DNA of 64,000 nucleotides from Gimesia alba (GTDB lineage Bacteria > Planctomycetota > Planctomycetia > Planctomycetales > Planctomycetaceae), in assembly GCF_007744675.1 (NCBI RefSeq), contig NZ_CP036269.1, positions 1,937,501 through 2,001,500 of the forward strand, given 5' to 3'. The notes below the pieces were generated by a model. It did not search any database and was not told the origin of the DNA. It saw only the letters and a program-made list of their open reading frames with translations. Numbering within the stretch: position 1 is the stretch's first letter; every line of letters starts with the position of its first letter. Both the position numbers and the translations under genes were made by a program. This document shows, in pieces, positions 46,955 to 55,687 of the stretch.

Positions 46955-48121
46955 ATGTCTGCACTTACGTTTGAACTTTGGGATTCGATCGATGCGGTCG
47001 ATGGTCCGGCCTGGGATCAATTATGCCAGCCCGCAGAGAATCTGTTCATGCAGCGGAGCTTGCTCGGAGCCATTGAGCGATCGTTGTCGGATGATGCGCA
47101 GTTCTGGTATGTTCTTTTTCGAGATCAAGATCAGCGGCCGGTATGTGCCGCCGCCTTTTCAGCGTACACGCTGGACATCAGTCTGCTCGCGGAAGGTTTC
47201 AGCGCGAAAGTTGCACAGCAGGTTGCGAAAGTTGCGCCTGGATTATTGCAGTTAAAAGTCATTTTTCTCGGCATGCCGGTTTCAGCAGGGCAGAACCATA
47301 TCTGTTTTGCTGTTGATGCAGACAGGGCGGCGATTCTGAAACAACTGGATGAGTTACTCGTTTCAAAAGCCAGGGAAGTCAAAGCAGAATGCATTCTCGC
47401 AAAAGAATTTTCCGAAGCAGAACTGCCTTTGATGCAGCCTTTACTCGATTGTGGGTATCGTCTGGCCGACAGTCTGCCGATGAATCATATGCAGCCGGAA
47501 CATGCTGATTTTGACGGGTTTCTAGCCAGTCTTAAGTCGGACACGCGCGGCAAACTTCGTAAGTCAATCAAGAAGATCAAGAAAAATCAATTACGCTTTG
47601 AATACTACCGTGGAACGGAAGCAGCGGAACGCATGACGGACGAGGTGTATCAGCTTTACCGGAATGTATTAGACCGCGCGAAGATTCAACTGGAACGACT
47701 GCCGAAGTCGTTTTTTCTCGAAATGCTGCAAGGTCTGCCCGACAATATGGAAGTCATTTTTCTGTATGAAGAGGATCGCGTGCTGGCGTTCGGTGCCTGC
47801 CTGTTTACAGATTCGGTGTTTGTGCCGATTTATCTGGGCGTGGATTACGAAAACAATTCGAAGTACGACCTGTATTTTAATATGCTGTTCGAAACCGCTG
47901 ATCGCGCATTGAAGCAGGGGGCCCGGGATATCGTGCTGGGACAATCGGCCGATGACGTGAAGCACTTTAAATTGCGCAGCTACCAGCAGCCTTTATACCT
48001 TTATAGTAAAGGCATCTCGCTTTCGGCGCGGCTGGCGATGTCCTGTTGCTTTTCTCTATTGTTTCCCAAACGTGCCTTGAGATTTCCTCGCATGTCGACC
48101 GAACCGGCCGCCGCAGATTGA
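46955..48121 (+). CDS. FemAB/GNAT-like transferase
   Basis: The 388-residue protein resembles the peptidoglycan-bridge/GNAT acyltransferase family, with paired GNAT folds: FDGFLASLKSDTRGKLRKSIKKIKK and, in the second half, YRNVLDRAKIQLERLPKSFFLEML, FGACLFTDSVFVPIYLGVDYE and DRALKQGARDIVLGQSADDVKHFKLR. Some relatives add amino acids to cell-wall peptides; the actual acceptor is unknown. ATG 46955 is chosen over TTG 46940. Its last 121 bases overlap the end of the convergent DUF2156 gene. Confidence 0.85.
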   Translation: MSALTFELWDSIDAVDGPAWDQLCQPAENLFMQRSLLGAIERSLSDDAQFWYVLFRDQDQRPVCAAAFSAYTLDISLLAEGFSAKVAQQVAKVAPGLLQLKVIFLGMPVSAGQNHICFAVDADRAAILKQLDELLVSKAREVKAECILAKEFSEAELPLMQPLLDCGYRLADSLPMNHMQPEHADFDGFLASLKSDTRGKLRKSIKKIKKNQLRFEYYRGTEAAERMTDEVYQLYRNVLDRAKIQLERLPKSFFLEMLQGLPDNMEVIFLYEEDRVLAFGACLFTDSVFVPIYLGVDYENNSKYDLYFNMLFETADRALKQGARDIVLGQSADDVKHFKLRSYQQPLYLYSKGISLSARLAMSCCFSLLFPKRALRFPRMSTEPAAAD

Positions 48122-49275
48122 CTGTAGTCGAGGGAAGCCTGCGTGGGGTGTGCCAGGGTGAGTCGTTGCGGATTCCAGGTCAGAAGTTTCTTGAAAACGT
48201 GACTCACTTTAAAATTGAGCGCTTTCACACAACGCACAAAACTCAATAAGGTTCCGAGCGAAGACGTCGGATAAGAACAGATATAGATATTCTCAAACTG
48301 CGGTCGAAAGCGGCTTTTAAAATGATACATGCCTTTGGTATCGAAAATCGCTCCCAGACAGTTGCCCCAGATTCGTAATCCCAGCCAAGAGACGAAACAA
48401 TCGTCGGGAATACGTGCTTTGCAGCGCAAGGTTGGAATCGGGCAGAGTGAAACCGACTTGCAACCTTCTTCGGCTAGAACATCAATGGCCTGTTTCATCA
48501 GGAACGGGATAGTGCCTCGGACTGCATCGTTGCGCTGGCGATACATTTCAAAAGACCAGCTGTTTCCTCCGGCAAGGGGCGTGCAAAGTAAAAAACCTTC
48601 GAACCTGCCTCGACCCGCTTCGGCCTGCGCCACAAACAGCCGGCGTCGATGCAGGTATCCCGGTATCAGTTGCCCTTCAAAGAAAGGGATCTCTCCTGTT
48701 TGTGATTTATTGCAGATATGTTCCTCAGAGATCGTGAGTAATTCAGTAAGGATGGTCTGCCATTCGTCGGGAGCGTGATCCGCTTCGTGCAATTCTTTCA
48801 GGACCACGTTTTGTCTGCGCACATAATTCTCTTGTCTGCGGACCCACTCGAATGGTTTCCCGGACCAATGATGGTCTGCTAAATTCAGTCTGGCCTCTTC
48901 GCCGTATTTTGTGATTCGGAAACCCTGTTCCCGAAAGGTCGGCAGTTCTACTTCAGAAATTCCAAAGAACGAGATCACGAGCTGATTCAGGCGAGCGAAT
49001 TCAATAAAATTTTCCAACAGCTTGTGCTGATCCGCTTTCGCGGCAATCAATCCACCCACAATATGCAGGTAACGACCATCGCGGCAGAAGCCAATGACGC
49101 CGCAATCTTCTTTGCCCCAGAAATAGTGCCGATTGGGTTCGGTCACCAGATAGGAATCGTGATATTCACCATATTTGAAAGCCAGCGATTCTAATTTCGC
49201 AATCCGTTCCGGGCGCATAGAGTCGTATGATGCAAAATAGTTCGTACCCTTCGGCGGAGAGAGTGTCGAAATCAT
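48001..49275 (-). CDS. DUF2156 (MprF C-terminal/LPG synthase-like) protein
   Basis: The 424-residue protein resembles the cytoplasmic catalytic domain of lysyl-phosphatidylglycerol synthases (DUF2156): ASYDSMRPERIAKLESLAFKYGEYHDSYL, YFWGKEDCGVIGFCRDGRYLHIVGG, FFGISEVELPTFREQGFRITKYGEEARLNL, RGTIPFLMKQAIDVLAEEG and FRPQFENIYICSYP. It lacks the membrane half of MprF. Aminoacylation of lipids from aminoacyl-tRNA is the family role, but the activity here is untested. ATG 49275 is preferred over TTG 49314. The 3' end overlaps the FemAB-like gene. Confidence 0.83.
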   Translation of the reverse strand: MISTLSPPKGTNYFASYDSMRPERIAKLESLAFKYGEYHDSYLVTEPNRHYFWGKEDCGVIGFCRDGRYLHIVGGLIAAKADQHKLLENFIEFARLNQLVISFFGISEVELPTFREQGFRITKYGEEARLNLADHHWSGKPFEWVRRQENYVRRQNVVLKELHEADHAPDEWQTILTELLTISEEHICNKSQTGEIPFFEGQLIPGYLHRRRLFVAQAEAGRGRFEGFLLCTPLAGGNSWSFEMYRQRNDAVRGTIPFLMKQAIDVLAEEGCKSVSLCPIPTLRCKARIPDDCFVSWLGLRIWGNCLGAIFDTKGMYHFKSRFRPQFENIYICSYPTSSLGTLLSFVRCVKALNFKVSHVFKKLLTWNPQRLTLAHPTQASLDYSQSAAAGSVDMRGNLKARLGNNREKQQDIASRAESEMPLL

Positions 49276-49823
49276 AGTACAGGCCTGAAGCAACTTGATT
49301 GAATTGCATTGCAAAGATTGAGAGCAAATGTTCTCGTGACAAAGAATGTCGTCACGGAAAACTCAGTCAAAAGTAGGTAAACGCTTAATATAAAATTGGT
49401 TATGAGTATTACAGTTATTCCAGTTCACTGTAGGTGTGATGCGAAATGAGCTGCAAATATCTTCTGTCCATTTTATTTATTATGCGTATATTTCTTATGG
49501 CCCGTGAATTTATGCTAGAGGGTGTACAGCTAAGGGTCAAGTGAAAATTGCATGAATAGGTAAAATAGGTGCTGTTGTCTTGGGTGAGAGGTGTCTGGTG
49601 TGAGAGGAGAGTCTGGGAGTCGTTTTTACAGAGGCAGGGCAGTCAGAGGGCTCAATGCCAGAATGTCCGAGATGACTCGATTCAAACTGAATTCAGGGCT
49701 CGTTTTACTACGCAAGCATTGTGGATGTCGTATGACCATTCAGTTGTAAAATTGATGCATCGCGCTCACGATGTGCGAGCTGAGTCCCTTTTCGGTAAAC
49801 GTCCTGGAAACTAGAATTCTGCT
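49276..49823. other. divergent intergenic region, 548 bp
   Basis: No credible gene lies here; short frames such as 49569-49814 have no domain and atypical composition. The region separates the minus-strand DUF2156 gene from selO (plus) and likely holds both promoters. An AT-rich segment lies at about 49380-49500. Nothing else was assigned. Confidence 0.5.
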
Positions 49824-51443
49824 ATGACATATCAACAAACGCCCCGAGCTCTGGATGAACTTCAATTCGAAAATCAGTTTACATGCGCATTGCCCGCTGA
49901 CCGGGAGGCGAAAAACTTTCGCCGTCAGGTGAATGGTGCCTGTTTTTCGCGTGTGATGCCGACGCCGGTGGCCCGTCCGCAGTTGGTGGCTTACTCCAAA
50001 GAAGTCGCAGACCTGTTGGACTTGGAGAACAACGCTTCAGAGTCGGACGCGTTCGCTGCCGTCTTTGCCGGGAACCAGCTCCTGGAGGGCATGGAACCCT
50101 TTGCCATGTGTTATGGCGGTCACCAGTTTGGAAACTGGGCCGGTCAACTCGGAGATGGCCGCGCCATCAATCTGGGTGAGGTTCTCAACAGTCAGGGGGA
50201 ACACTGGGCGCTGCAACTCAAAGGGGCCGGCCCGACTCCCTATTCGCGCACCGCAGACGGATTAGCCGTGTTACGTTCTTCCGTTCGGGAATTTCTCTGC
50301 AGTGAAGCCATGTATCATCTGGGAGTGCCGACGACGCGAGCCTTGAGTCTGGTTTTGACCGGCGAACAGGTCGAACGCGATATGTTTTACGACGGTCATC
50401 CCAAACTGGAACCGGGAGCCGTAGTCTGTCGCGTGGCTCCCTCGTTTCTCCGCTTTGGAAATTATCAGATCTTCTCATCCCGGGGCGACATTGAGACATT
50501 GCGCGCACTGGTTGATTTCACGATCCGGACCGAGTTTCCGCATCTGGGCGAACCGAGTCGTGATGTTTATTTAAACTGGTTTGCAGAAGTCTGCCGTCGC
50601 ACTGCCGACATGATTGTGCACTGGATGCGAGTTGGTTTTGTGCATGGAGTGATGAATACCGATAATATGTCAGTGCTCGGATTGACCATTGATTATGGTC
50701 CCTATGGTTGGCTGGAAGACTATGATCCGAACTGGACGCCGAATACAACCGATGCGATGGGGCGGCGGTACCGGTTTGGGAATCAGCCGCAGATTGCGCT
50801 CTGGAATCTCGTGCAGTTTGCGAATGCCCTGTATCCGCTGATTGAAGATGCAGAGCCGTTGCAGCAGGCGCTGGATGTTTATGTGGATCATTATGAGCAG
50901 GGCTGGCAGGCAATGATGGCGGAGAAACTGGGCTTGAGTTCGTTACAGCCAGAGACTGATATAAAACTGATTGAAGAACTTCAAGAAGTCCTGCAACTGG
51001 TCGAAACCGATATGACGATCTTCTTCCGTAAGCTGGCGTTGCTGGAAGTCGACGGGGAGCCCTCGGCTGACATCGACGAAGCCGCGTTACTCGCACCGTT
51101 GAGAGACGCGTATTATGAACCGGAAAAAGTGGTGGGTGAGGTTCGCATCAGGATTTGTGACTGGCTGCAGTGTTACCAGAACCGGCTCCGCGAAGAGCCG
51201 TCGTCCGATGCCGTTCGCCGGGAAAAGATGAATCGCGTGAATCCGAAATTCGTTCTGCGGAATTATCTGGCACAGCTGGCCATTGATAAAGCGGAAGAGG
51301 GTGACTTTTCTTTGGTCAATGATCTGCTCGAATTGTTGCGGCGTCCATATGACGAACAGCCTGATCAGGAACAGTATGCGGGAAAACGACCGGAGTGGGC
51401 TCGGAGTCGCGCTGGCTGTTCGATGCTCTCCTGCAGTTCGTGA
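49824..51443 (+). CDS. selO: SelO protein adenylyltransferase
   Basis: The 539-residue pseudokinase-fold enzyme shows SelO hallmarks: FAMCYGGHQFGNWAGQLGDG, LQLKGAGPTPYSRTADG, VLRSSVREFLCSEAMYHLGVP, catalytic/metal motifs HGVMNTDNMSVLG and TIDYGPYGW, the later NPKFVLRNYLAQ and the C-terminal GCSMLSCSS. SelO AMPylates protein Ser/Thr/Tyr, including redox proteins, using ATP. The final CSS corresponds to the Sec-Ser-Ser end of animal SelO, with Cys in place of Sec. Full family length. The tandem repeat begins 17 bases after its stop, and msrB lies beyond it. Confidence 0.95.
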   Translation: MTYQQTPRALDELQFENQFTCALPADREAKNFRRQVNGACFSRVMPTPVARPQLVAYSKEVADLLDLENNASESDAFAAVFAGNQLLEGMEPFAMCYGGHQFGNWAGQLGDGRAINLGEVLNSQGEHWALQLKGAGPTPYSRTADGLAVLRSSVREFLCSEAMYHLGVPTTRALSLVLTGEQVERDMFYDGHPKLEPGAVVCRVAPSFLRFGNYQIFSSRGDIETLRALVDFTIRTEFPHLGEPSRDVYLNWFAEVCRRTADMIVHWMRVGFVHGVMNTDNMSVLGLTIDYGPYGWLEDYDPNWTPNTTDAMGRRYRFGNQPQIALWNLVQFANALYPLIEDAEPLQQALDVYVDHYEQGWQAMMAEKLGLSSLQPETDIKLIEELQEVLQLVETDMTIFFRKLALLEVDGEPSADIDEAALLAPLRDAYYEPEKVVGEVRIRICDWLQCYQNRLREEPSSDAVRREKMNRVNPKFVLRNYLAQLAIDKAEEGDFSLVNDLLELLRRPYDEQPDQEQYAGKRPEWARSRAGCSMLSCSS

Positions 51444-51460
51444 TTCAGTAGACTTTATTT

Positions 51461-51816
51461 CTACCACGAAAGACACGAAACCTCACGAAAAAAATGTGAA
51501 CGTTTCTTGTGTCATGGCAGGGTTCATACCGTATCTTGCTCCTGGGTGGCACCGTTGGCTTGCCCAACGGTGAAGGTACAATTCCAGAAACAGATGACCA
51601 ACGTGCGGTAGGGGTGGCTCTATGTGGCCGCCCGCAGTGTCGGGGTGGTTTTTGTTTTACCGTGCGAATGATTTTACCGGATCCATTGGTACGGCAATTC
51701 AGAGTCGAATCTCTCCATGCGGGTCGCCACATGGGGCGACCCCTACGTTTCGATAACTAAGTCGCCGTGAATTACTTTGCACGGCCGGGCCAGCCGGGCC
51801 GTGGCACACGGTGAGT
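51461..51816 (+). repeat. tandem direct repeat, unit 1 (~356 bp)
   Basis: This unit is repeated at 51849-52204 with a fixed offset of 388 bases and about 14 mismatches that I can count (near 96% identity). It starts with a short iterated motif (CCACGAAAGACACGAAA) and contains several palindromes: CCGTTGG/CCAACGG, GGGTCGCC/GGCGACCC and CACGGCCGGG/CCGGGCCGTG. It is intergenic and any small frames inside are likely spurious. Confidence 0.93.
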
Positions 51817-51848
51817 GTTATCAGTGAAGGGATGGTATCTGTTTTTTA

Positions 51849-52204
51849 CTACCACGAAAGACACGAAAGCTCACGAAAAAAATGTGAAAGTCCCTTGTAT
51901 CATGTCAGGGTTCATATCGTATCTTGCTCCCGGGTGGCACCGTTGGCTTGCCCAACGGTGAAGGTACAATTCCAGAAAAAGATGACCAACGTGCGGTAGG
52001 GGCGGCTCTATGTGGCCGCCCGCAGTGTCGGGGTGGTTTTTGTTTTACCGTGCGAATGATTTTACCGGATCCATTGGTACGGCAATTCAGAGTCGAATCT
52101 CACCAGGCGGGTCGCCACATGGGGCGACCCCTACGTTTCGATAACTAAGTCGCCGTGAATTACTTTGCACGGCCGGGCAAGCCGGGCCGTGGCACACGGT
52201 GAGT
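51849..52204 (+). repeat. tandem direct repeat, unit 2 (~356 bp)
   Basis: Second copy of the unit at 51461-51816, separated by a 32-base unrelated spacer. It runs up to the stop codon of msrB (minus strand), so the repeat fills nearly the whole selO-msrB gap. Its palindromes could act as transcript ends for the two converging genes. Confidence 0.93.
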
Positions 52205-52620
52205 TACCCGTTGTCCGTGATCACGTCGGGCATGGTTTCGTCGGTGGGAATGAATTTCATGGAAACGGAATTGACACAGTGCCGTGTGTTTTTTTCGGTC
52301 ATGCGCTCGCCGAGGAAAACGTGACCCAGGTGACCTCCACAGTTATGACAGACAATTTCCGTGCGAAAACCATCTGCATCGGGAATACGATCGACGGCGT
52401 TCGGCAGTTCGTCATCAAAACTGGGCCAGCCACAATGGCTTTCGAACTTGTCTTCACTGCGATATAGGGGGGCGTTGCAGCGGCGGCAAATAAATGTGCC
52501 CGCTGCTTTCAGGTTCGTATATTCGCCGAAAAAAGGCCGCTCGGTTCCTTTGTGCAGGATCACACGGGCTTCTTCGGGAGTGAGTTCATTATAGTTTGTT
52601 TCGGATGATTCCGATTCCAT
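52204..52620 (-). CDS. msrB: peptide methionine (R)-S-oxide reductase MsrB
   Basis: The 138-residue enzyme carries both zinc-binding CxxC pairs (CRRCNAPLY and [12 protein letters not shown]), [10 protein letters not shown] and the catalytic cysteine in [11 protein letters not shown]. It reduces the R epimer of methionine sulfoxide in proteins. ATG 52620 is preferred over TTG 52656. It is convergent with selO across the repeat and lies 32 bases downstream of the SABATH methyltransferase gene, so those two may be cotranscribed. Confidence 0.96.
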   Translation of the reverse strand: MESESSETNYNELTPEEARVILHKGTERPFFGEYTNLKAAGTFICRRCNAPLYRSEDKFESHCGWPSFDDELPNAVDRIPDADGFRTEIVCHNCGGHLGHVFLGERMTEKNTRHCVNSVSMKFIPTDETMPDVITDNG

Positions 52621-52652
52621 CAGCGAGTTCCAATAATAGGGAATGTGGTCGA

Positions 52653-53738
52653 TCAAAGTCGGGTGAGTAACGCGGCAATTGAGATAAAATGAAACTCGTA
52701 TCGCTCAGGATGGTCGATGAGCAGTCGTTCCATGCGTTGGTAAATTTTCTCGATCGTATTTTCCTGCGGTAAGTCTTCCGGGAGGGCGGCTGCAAGAACC
52801 GGTTCCGTAAAGGCCCGCTGAAAACTGATATAGTTGTGTGCCCAGGTTTCCCGGTCACCGGTCTCGTCAAACGCTGTATTGAACGGCACGGGAACATCGC
52901 GTGCTTCGGCGTGTTCGATGCGATAGGCGGCCGACAGTTCCGGTTCGTTCCGGATGGGGGCCGTCAGTTCTTCGATATCGCGATAATAAGCGGGAAAGAG
53001 AAAGTCTTCATAAAAACTACGGGGCAGCATATCGGCTTCTACGAAATCCAATAATGCATCACTGAGGACATCCATCAGCCCGTGACCCGTCGATTGCGTT
53101 TCGTTTTTTCCAAAGATCTGGACCAGCAGCTTACCGCCGGGGACCAGCTCCTCGGCCCGTGCCGCGTAAAAGTGGCTTAGATCCTGATAGGCCTGTTTCT
53201 GAAATGGAATCAGTTCGCTGGCGGCTACATCAACTCCTTCACGTGGTGCACCGGGATTGGGTTGCATGGCCAGGACAAAGCCTGGCAGCTGTGCCTTCGG
53301 TCTGGTTTCAAAAAATCCGATGGCGTTAAATGTCGTCGCCAGATGCAGGCTGCGGGGAGGCACGAGTCGTCCAAACGCGGACCCGCCGATGGCGGCGGTA
53401 TAGACGTCGGTTGCTGAAAGAGCGGGCTTCGATTCAGGAAACAGATTCAAAAACATCTGATTAAAATCGTTCGTAGGCAAATCATCGAACAGCGCCCATA
53501 CTGGTAAATCTGACTGGCGACGTACGATTTCAATCAGCCGACTCATCGTGTAGATCGCATTGGCTCCCTCTGAAGAGCCGATATCGAGAAAGTTCCACGA
53601 ATGTTGATGCGAGTCTGGTTCCGGCAGCGCGGTGATCGCTTCTTCGAGCCAGGGGAGAAATGCCTCGGAAGCAGACCGCTGCTCTTTTGAGTTGGCATCG
53701 TAATATCCGCCCCCCTTCATCCCGGTCGTTGTGGGCAT
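52653..53738 (-). CDS. SABATH-family SAM-dependent carboxyl methyltransferase
   Basis: The 361-residue enzyme matches the SABATH (Methyltransf_7) family: [23 protein letters not shown]-binding [19 protein letters not shown], the characteristic [19 protein letters not shown] (plant NDLPGNDFN), [24 protein letters not shown] (plant RLFP..SLH) and a C-terminal [12 protein letters not shown] segment. Plant members methylate carboxylates or imidazole N of salicylate, jasmonate, indole acetate or caffeine precursors. The substrate here is unknown, and the aromatic WLS residues following the SLH motif in plants are not kept. It precedes msrB on the same strand. Confidence 0.87.
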   Translation of the reverse strand: MPTTTGMKGGGYYDANSKEQRSASEAFLPWLEEAITALPEPDSHQHSWNFLDIGSSEGANAIYTMSRLIEIVRRQSDLPVWALFDDLPTNDFNQMFLNLFPESKPALSATDVYTAAIGGSAFGRLVPPRSLHLATTFNAIGFFETRPKAQLPGFVLAMQPNPGAPREGVDVAASELIPFQKQAYQDLSHFYAARAEELVPGGKLLVQIFGKNETQSTGHGLMDVLSDALLDFVEADMLPRSFYEDFLFPAYYRDIEELTAPIRNEPELSAAYRIEHAEARDVPVPFNTAFDETGDRETWAHNYISFQRAFTEPVLAAALPEDLPQENTIEKIYQRMERLLIDHPERYEFHFISIAALLTRL

Positions 53739-54273
53739 AATTGTTGATCCTGTTTCTGAATTGAGCCACGCGGCTGTCGCGGTGTTTTAATGGATATGTG
53801 TGTGAAGCTTCAATTTTCAATCCGCTGTATCTGTTGATTAAAGTGTATCGCATGCCGGGCTTTGATTCTACAAATGCAATGGCCTTGTTCCGCGAATCTT
53901 GACGAAGAGAGACTCTCAAATGGGGGGCAGGTCGACGATTTCACTCTGCACAACTATTTTGTTTCCCATTTTCACCAAATTGAGTCTGTTCGATTCATAA
54001 ACTCTGATCAGTTAAGACTTTCTCAATGGCTCACGGTTGTGGCTTCTGCATAACGAATCCATGAACAGTGTCTGCAAGAAACCCCTCAAACTGAAAGTTT
54101 TTTTGACCAGCCGAATCGGAGATGGTAAATTAGTGACAGCAATTCAAAGCGTTCTGATTTCATTTCCGATTGATCGCGACAATTTCAAGCAGAAGTGATC
54201 TGCGTTCAGTCTGTCGAGTCACAAAGTGACGGCTCTCAATGTTGTCTCGTTGTGAATTGAAGGAGGGCTCTGT
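53739..54273. other. divergent intergenic region, 535 bp
   Basis: It separates the SABATH gene start (minus) and the acidic protein start (plus) and should include both promoters. No small gene, repeat or hairpin with support was found. A strong AAGGAGG ribosome site at about 54258-54264 belongs to the next gene. Confidence 0.5.
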
Positions 54274-54735
54274 ATGACCAGAAAAAACTCAGGCATTGTG
54301 AATGGCGCCTTAGAAGAAATTTCCGCACTGGAATATATCCTGCTAGGCGACTTGCTGGATTTGCTGGAAGAATCGGACGGCGATGCGGGCGCCTGGAAAT
54401 GGATTTCCCAGGTACTGGATACACTCTTGAAAATGATGCCTCGCGAATTCGAATTGCAGGACGAAGGAGGCTACCTGGAAGAAGTCCTCGAAGAACAACC
54501 GAACTGGCAGGGGCAGGTTCGAAATCTGTATCAGGAACGCTGCGACTTATTGAAGAAGCTGAATGAGTTACAGGTTCGGATGCAGGATTCTCTGCCGCTG
54601 CATCAGATGCGTCAGATCGCCGGCGAACTCAGGCACGAACTCCGCGACTGGATCACCAGCTATATCGCCCACCAGCGCCACGAGCGCCGTATTATCCAAG
54701 ACGCCTTCAACAGCGACATTGGTGCCGCCGACTGA
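54274..54735 (+). CDS. small acidic helical protein, unknown function
   Basis: The 153-residue protein is rich in Glu/Asp/Leu and predicted mostly helical (VNGALEEISALEYILLGDLLDLLEES, WISQVLDTLLKMMPREFEL, VRNLYQERCDLLKKLNELQVRMQ, MRQIAGELRHELRDWITSYIAHQRHERRIIQDAF). It may form a four-helix bundle. No family was recognised. A near-perfect AAGGAGG site precedes ATG 54274, supporting real expression. Confidence 0.82.
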   Translation: MTRKNSGIVNGALEEISALEYILLGDLLDLLEESDGDAGAWKWISQVLDTLLKMMPREFELQDEGGYLEEVLEEQPNWQGQVRNLYQERCDLLKKLNELQVRMQDSLPLHQMRQIAGELRHELRDWITSYIAHQRHERRIIQDAFNSDIGAAD

Positions 54736-55207
54736 TTCATTTCGAATCGCTTCTCTTACTGGTTCATGACGCTTATGCAGTGAACTGTTTTCCTCTCTGA
54801 CGCTGCGCGCCTTTCGATACGATGGTTGGTTGTAAAGCAGTCGGCATGTTACTCGGGCTGCTGTACTCTGATAGGAATCATCGATAAGGGCAGGGCCGCG
54901 TCAAGAGGGGAATCAAAATAATGGGAAGCCAAGCGACAAGTGAAACGCGTCGATATCAGCTCAATGACTGGCGAACATGGGCTGATGTGTGGTTCAATGC
55001 GGGACGAAGCGTGTCGAAAATAAGGGAAAGCATGAGCAGGTTTTTTGAAAATCGCTCTGAAACAAGGGACTTTGTAAGTGCTGATTTTCCCAGTCGTTTC
55101 ATTTCTTCAGCTGAACCAGTAGTGTTCTCGCGCGCGACGCACAATTCCGCAAATCATGGCAAACGGCGCGTTGCTGTCAAGTCTGTTTTCTTCAGGTTGT
55201 GGACGAT
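54736..55207. other. intergenic region, 472 bp
   Basis: Between the acidic protein gene and the convergent macrodomain gene. One frame at 54921-55265 has a purine-rich upstream stretch but overlaps the macrodomain gene antisense and shows no domain, so it is not called. Nothing else is supported. Confidence 0.45.
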
Positions 55208-55687
55208 TTACTTTCCAAAGTCGTACACAAATACGTTGATCTTTGCAGTGCAGAGGGTTTGTTGAATCAGCGGTTCTATTTTGTCCCATTTGCCGCCGGC
55301 CAGACCGCAGCCGATGCGCGGCATGTGGACAGAGGCCCAGAGTTCTTCGGCCTTCTCGGCGACGGAGGTCAGACATTGTTCGATGGCCGGGTAGCGAACC
55401 GGTGGGCCTTTGCTGCCGGTTTTCATGCCGCGCTGACCAAGCATGTTGGCGACCCAGATGTACCGGTCAACATTCACGAACTGGACTTCGCCCAGACCGA
55501 AGTTATTTTTGGCCCGGCTGCGATGCCACTGGCGATATTCTGTTTCCGGTTCAGGCCAGCGGTTGCTGATTGCCAGTACGAAGCCTTTGCCCCAGCCACC
55601 CAGATCATTACAGATATGGGCAATGATCTTGTTTCCTTTGGCTTGCGGCTGGGTGGCATCGCCTTTCAAATAGGTGATCTCGGTCAT
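55208..55687 (-). CDS. macrodomain (ADP-ribose-binding) protein
   Basis: The 159-residue protein is a single macrodomain: ITYLKGDATQPQAKGNKIIAHICNDLGGWGKGFVLAIS, then VANMLGQRGM, RYPAIEQCLTSVAEKAEELWASVHMPRIGCGLAGGKW. Related proteins bind or hydrolyse ADP-ribose, and the N..D and GGWGKGF loop are the ligand region of the O-acetyl-ADP-ribose/Poa1p-like group. Its ATG overlaps the TGA of the upstream solute-binding gene (ATGA), so the two are translated together, an odd pairing of a periplasmic and a cytoplasmic protein. Confidence 0.92.
   Translation of the reverse strand: MTEITYLKGDATQPQAKGNKIIAHICNDLGGWGKGFVLAISNRWPEPETEYRQWHRSRAKNNFGLGEVQFVNVDRYIWVANMLGQRGMKTGSKGPPVRYPAIEQCLTSVAEKAEELWASVHMPRIGCGLAGGKWDKIEPLIQQTLCTAKINVFVYDFGK

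Noticed and set aside
49569-49814. 81-residue frame upstream of selO
   Set aside because: No domain, unusual Trp/Arg/Gln composition and no good ribosome site; probably chance.
51509-51760. Open frames inside both tandem repeat units (also 51924-52148) with near-identical translations
   Set aside because: They arise from the repeated intergenic DNA, have no domain and no clear ribosome site; the similarity is explained by the duplication.
54921-55265. 114-residue frame after the acidic protein gene
   Set aside because: It overlaps the macrodomain gene antisense, has no recognised domain and the composition looks non-coding, although a purine-rich stretch lies upstream.
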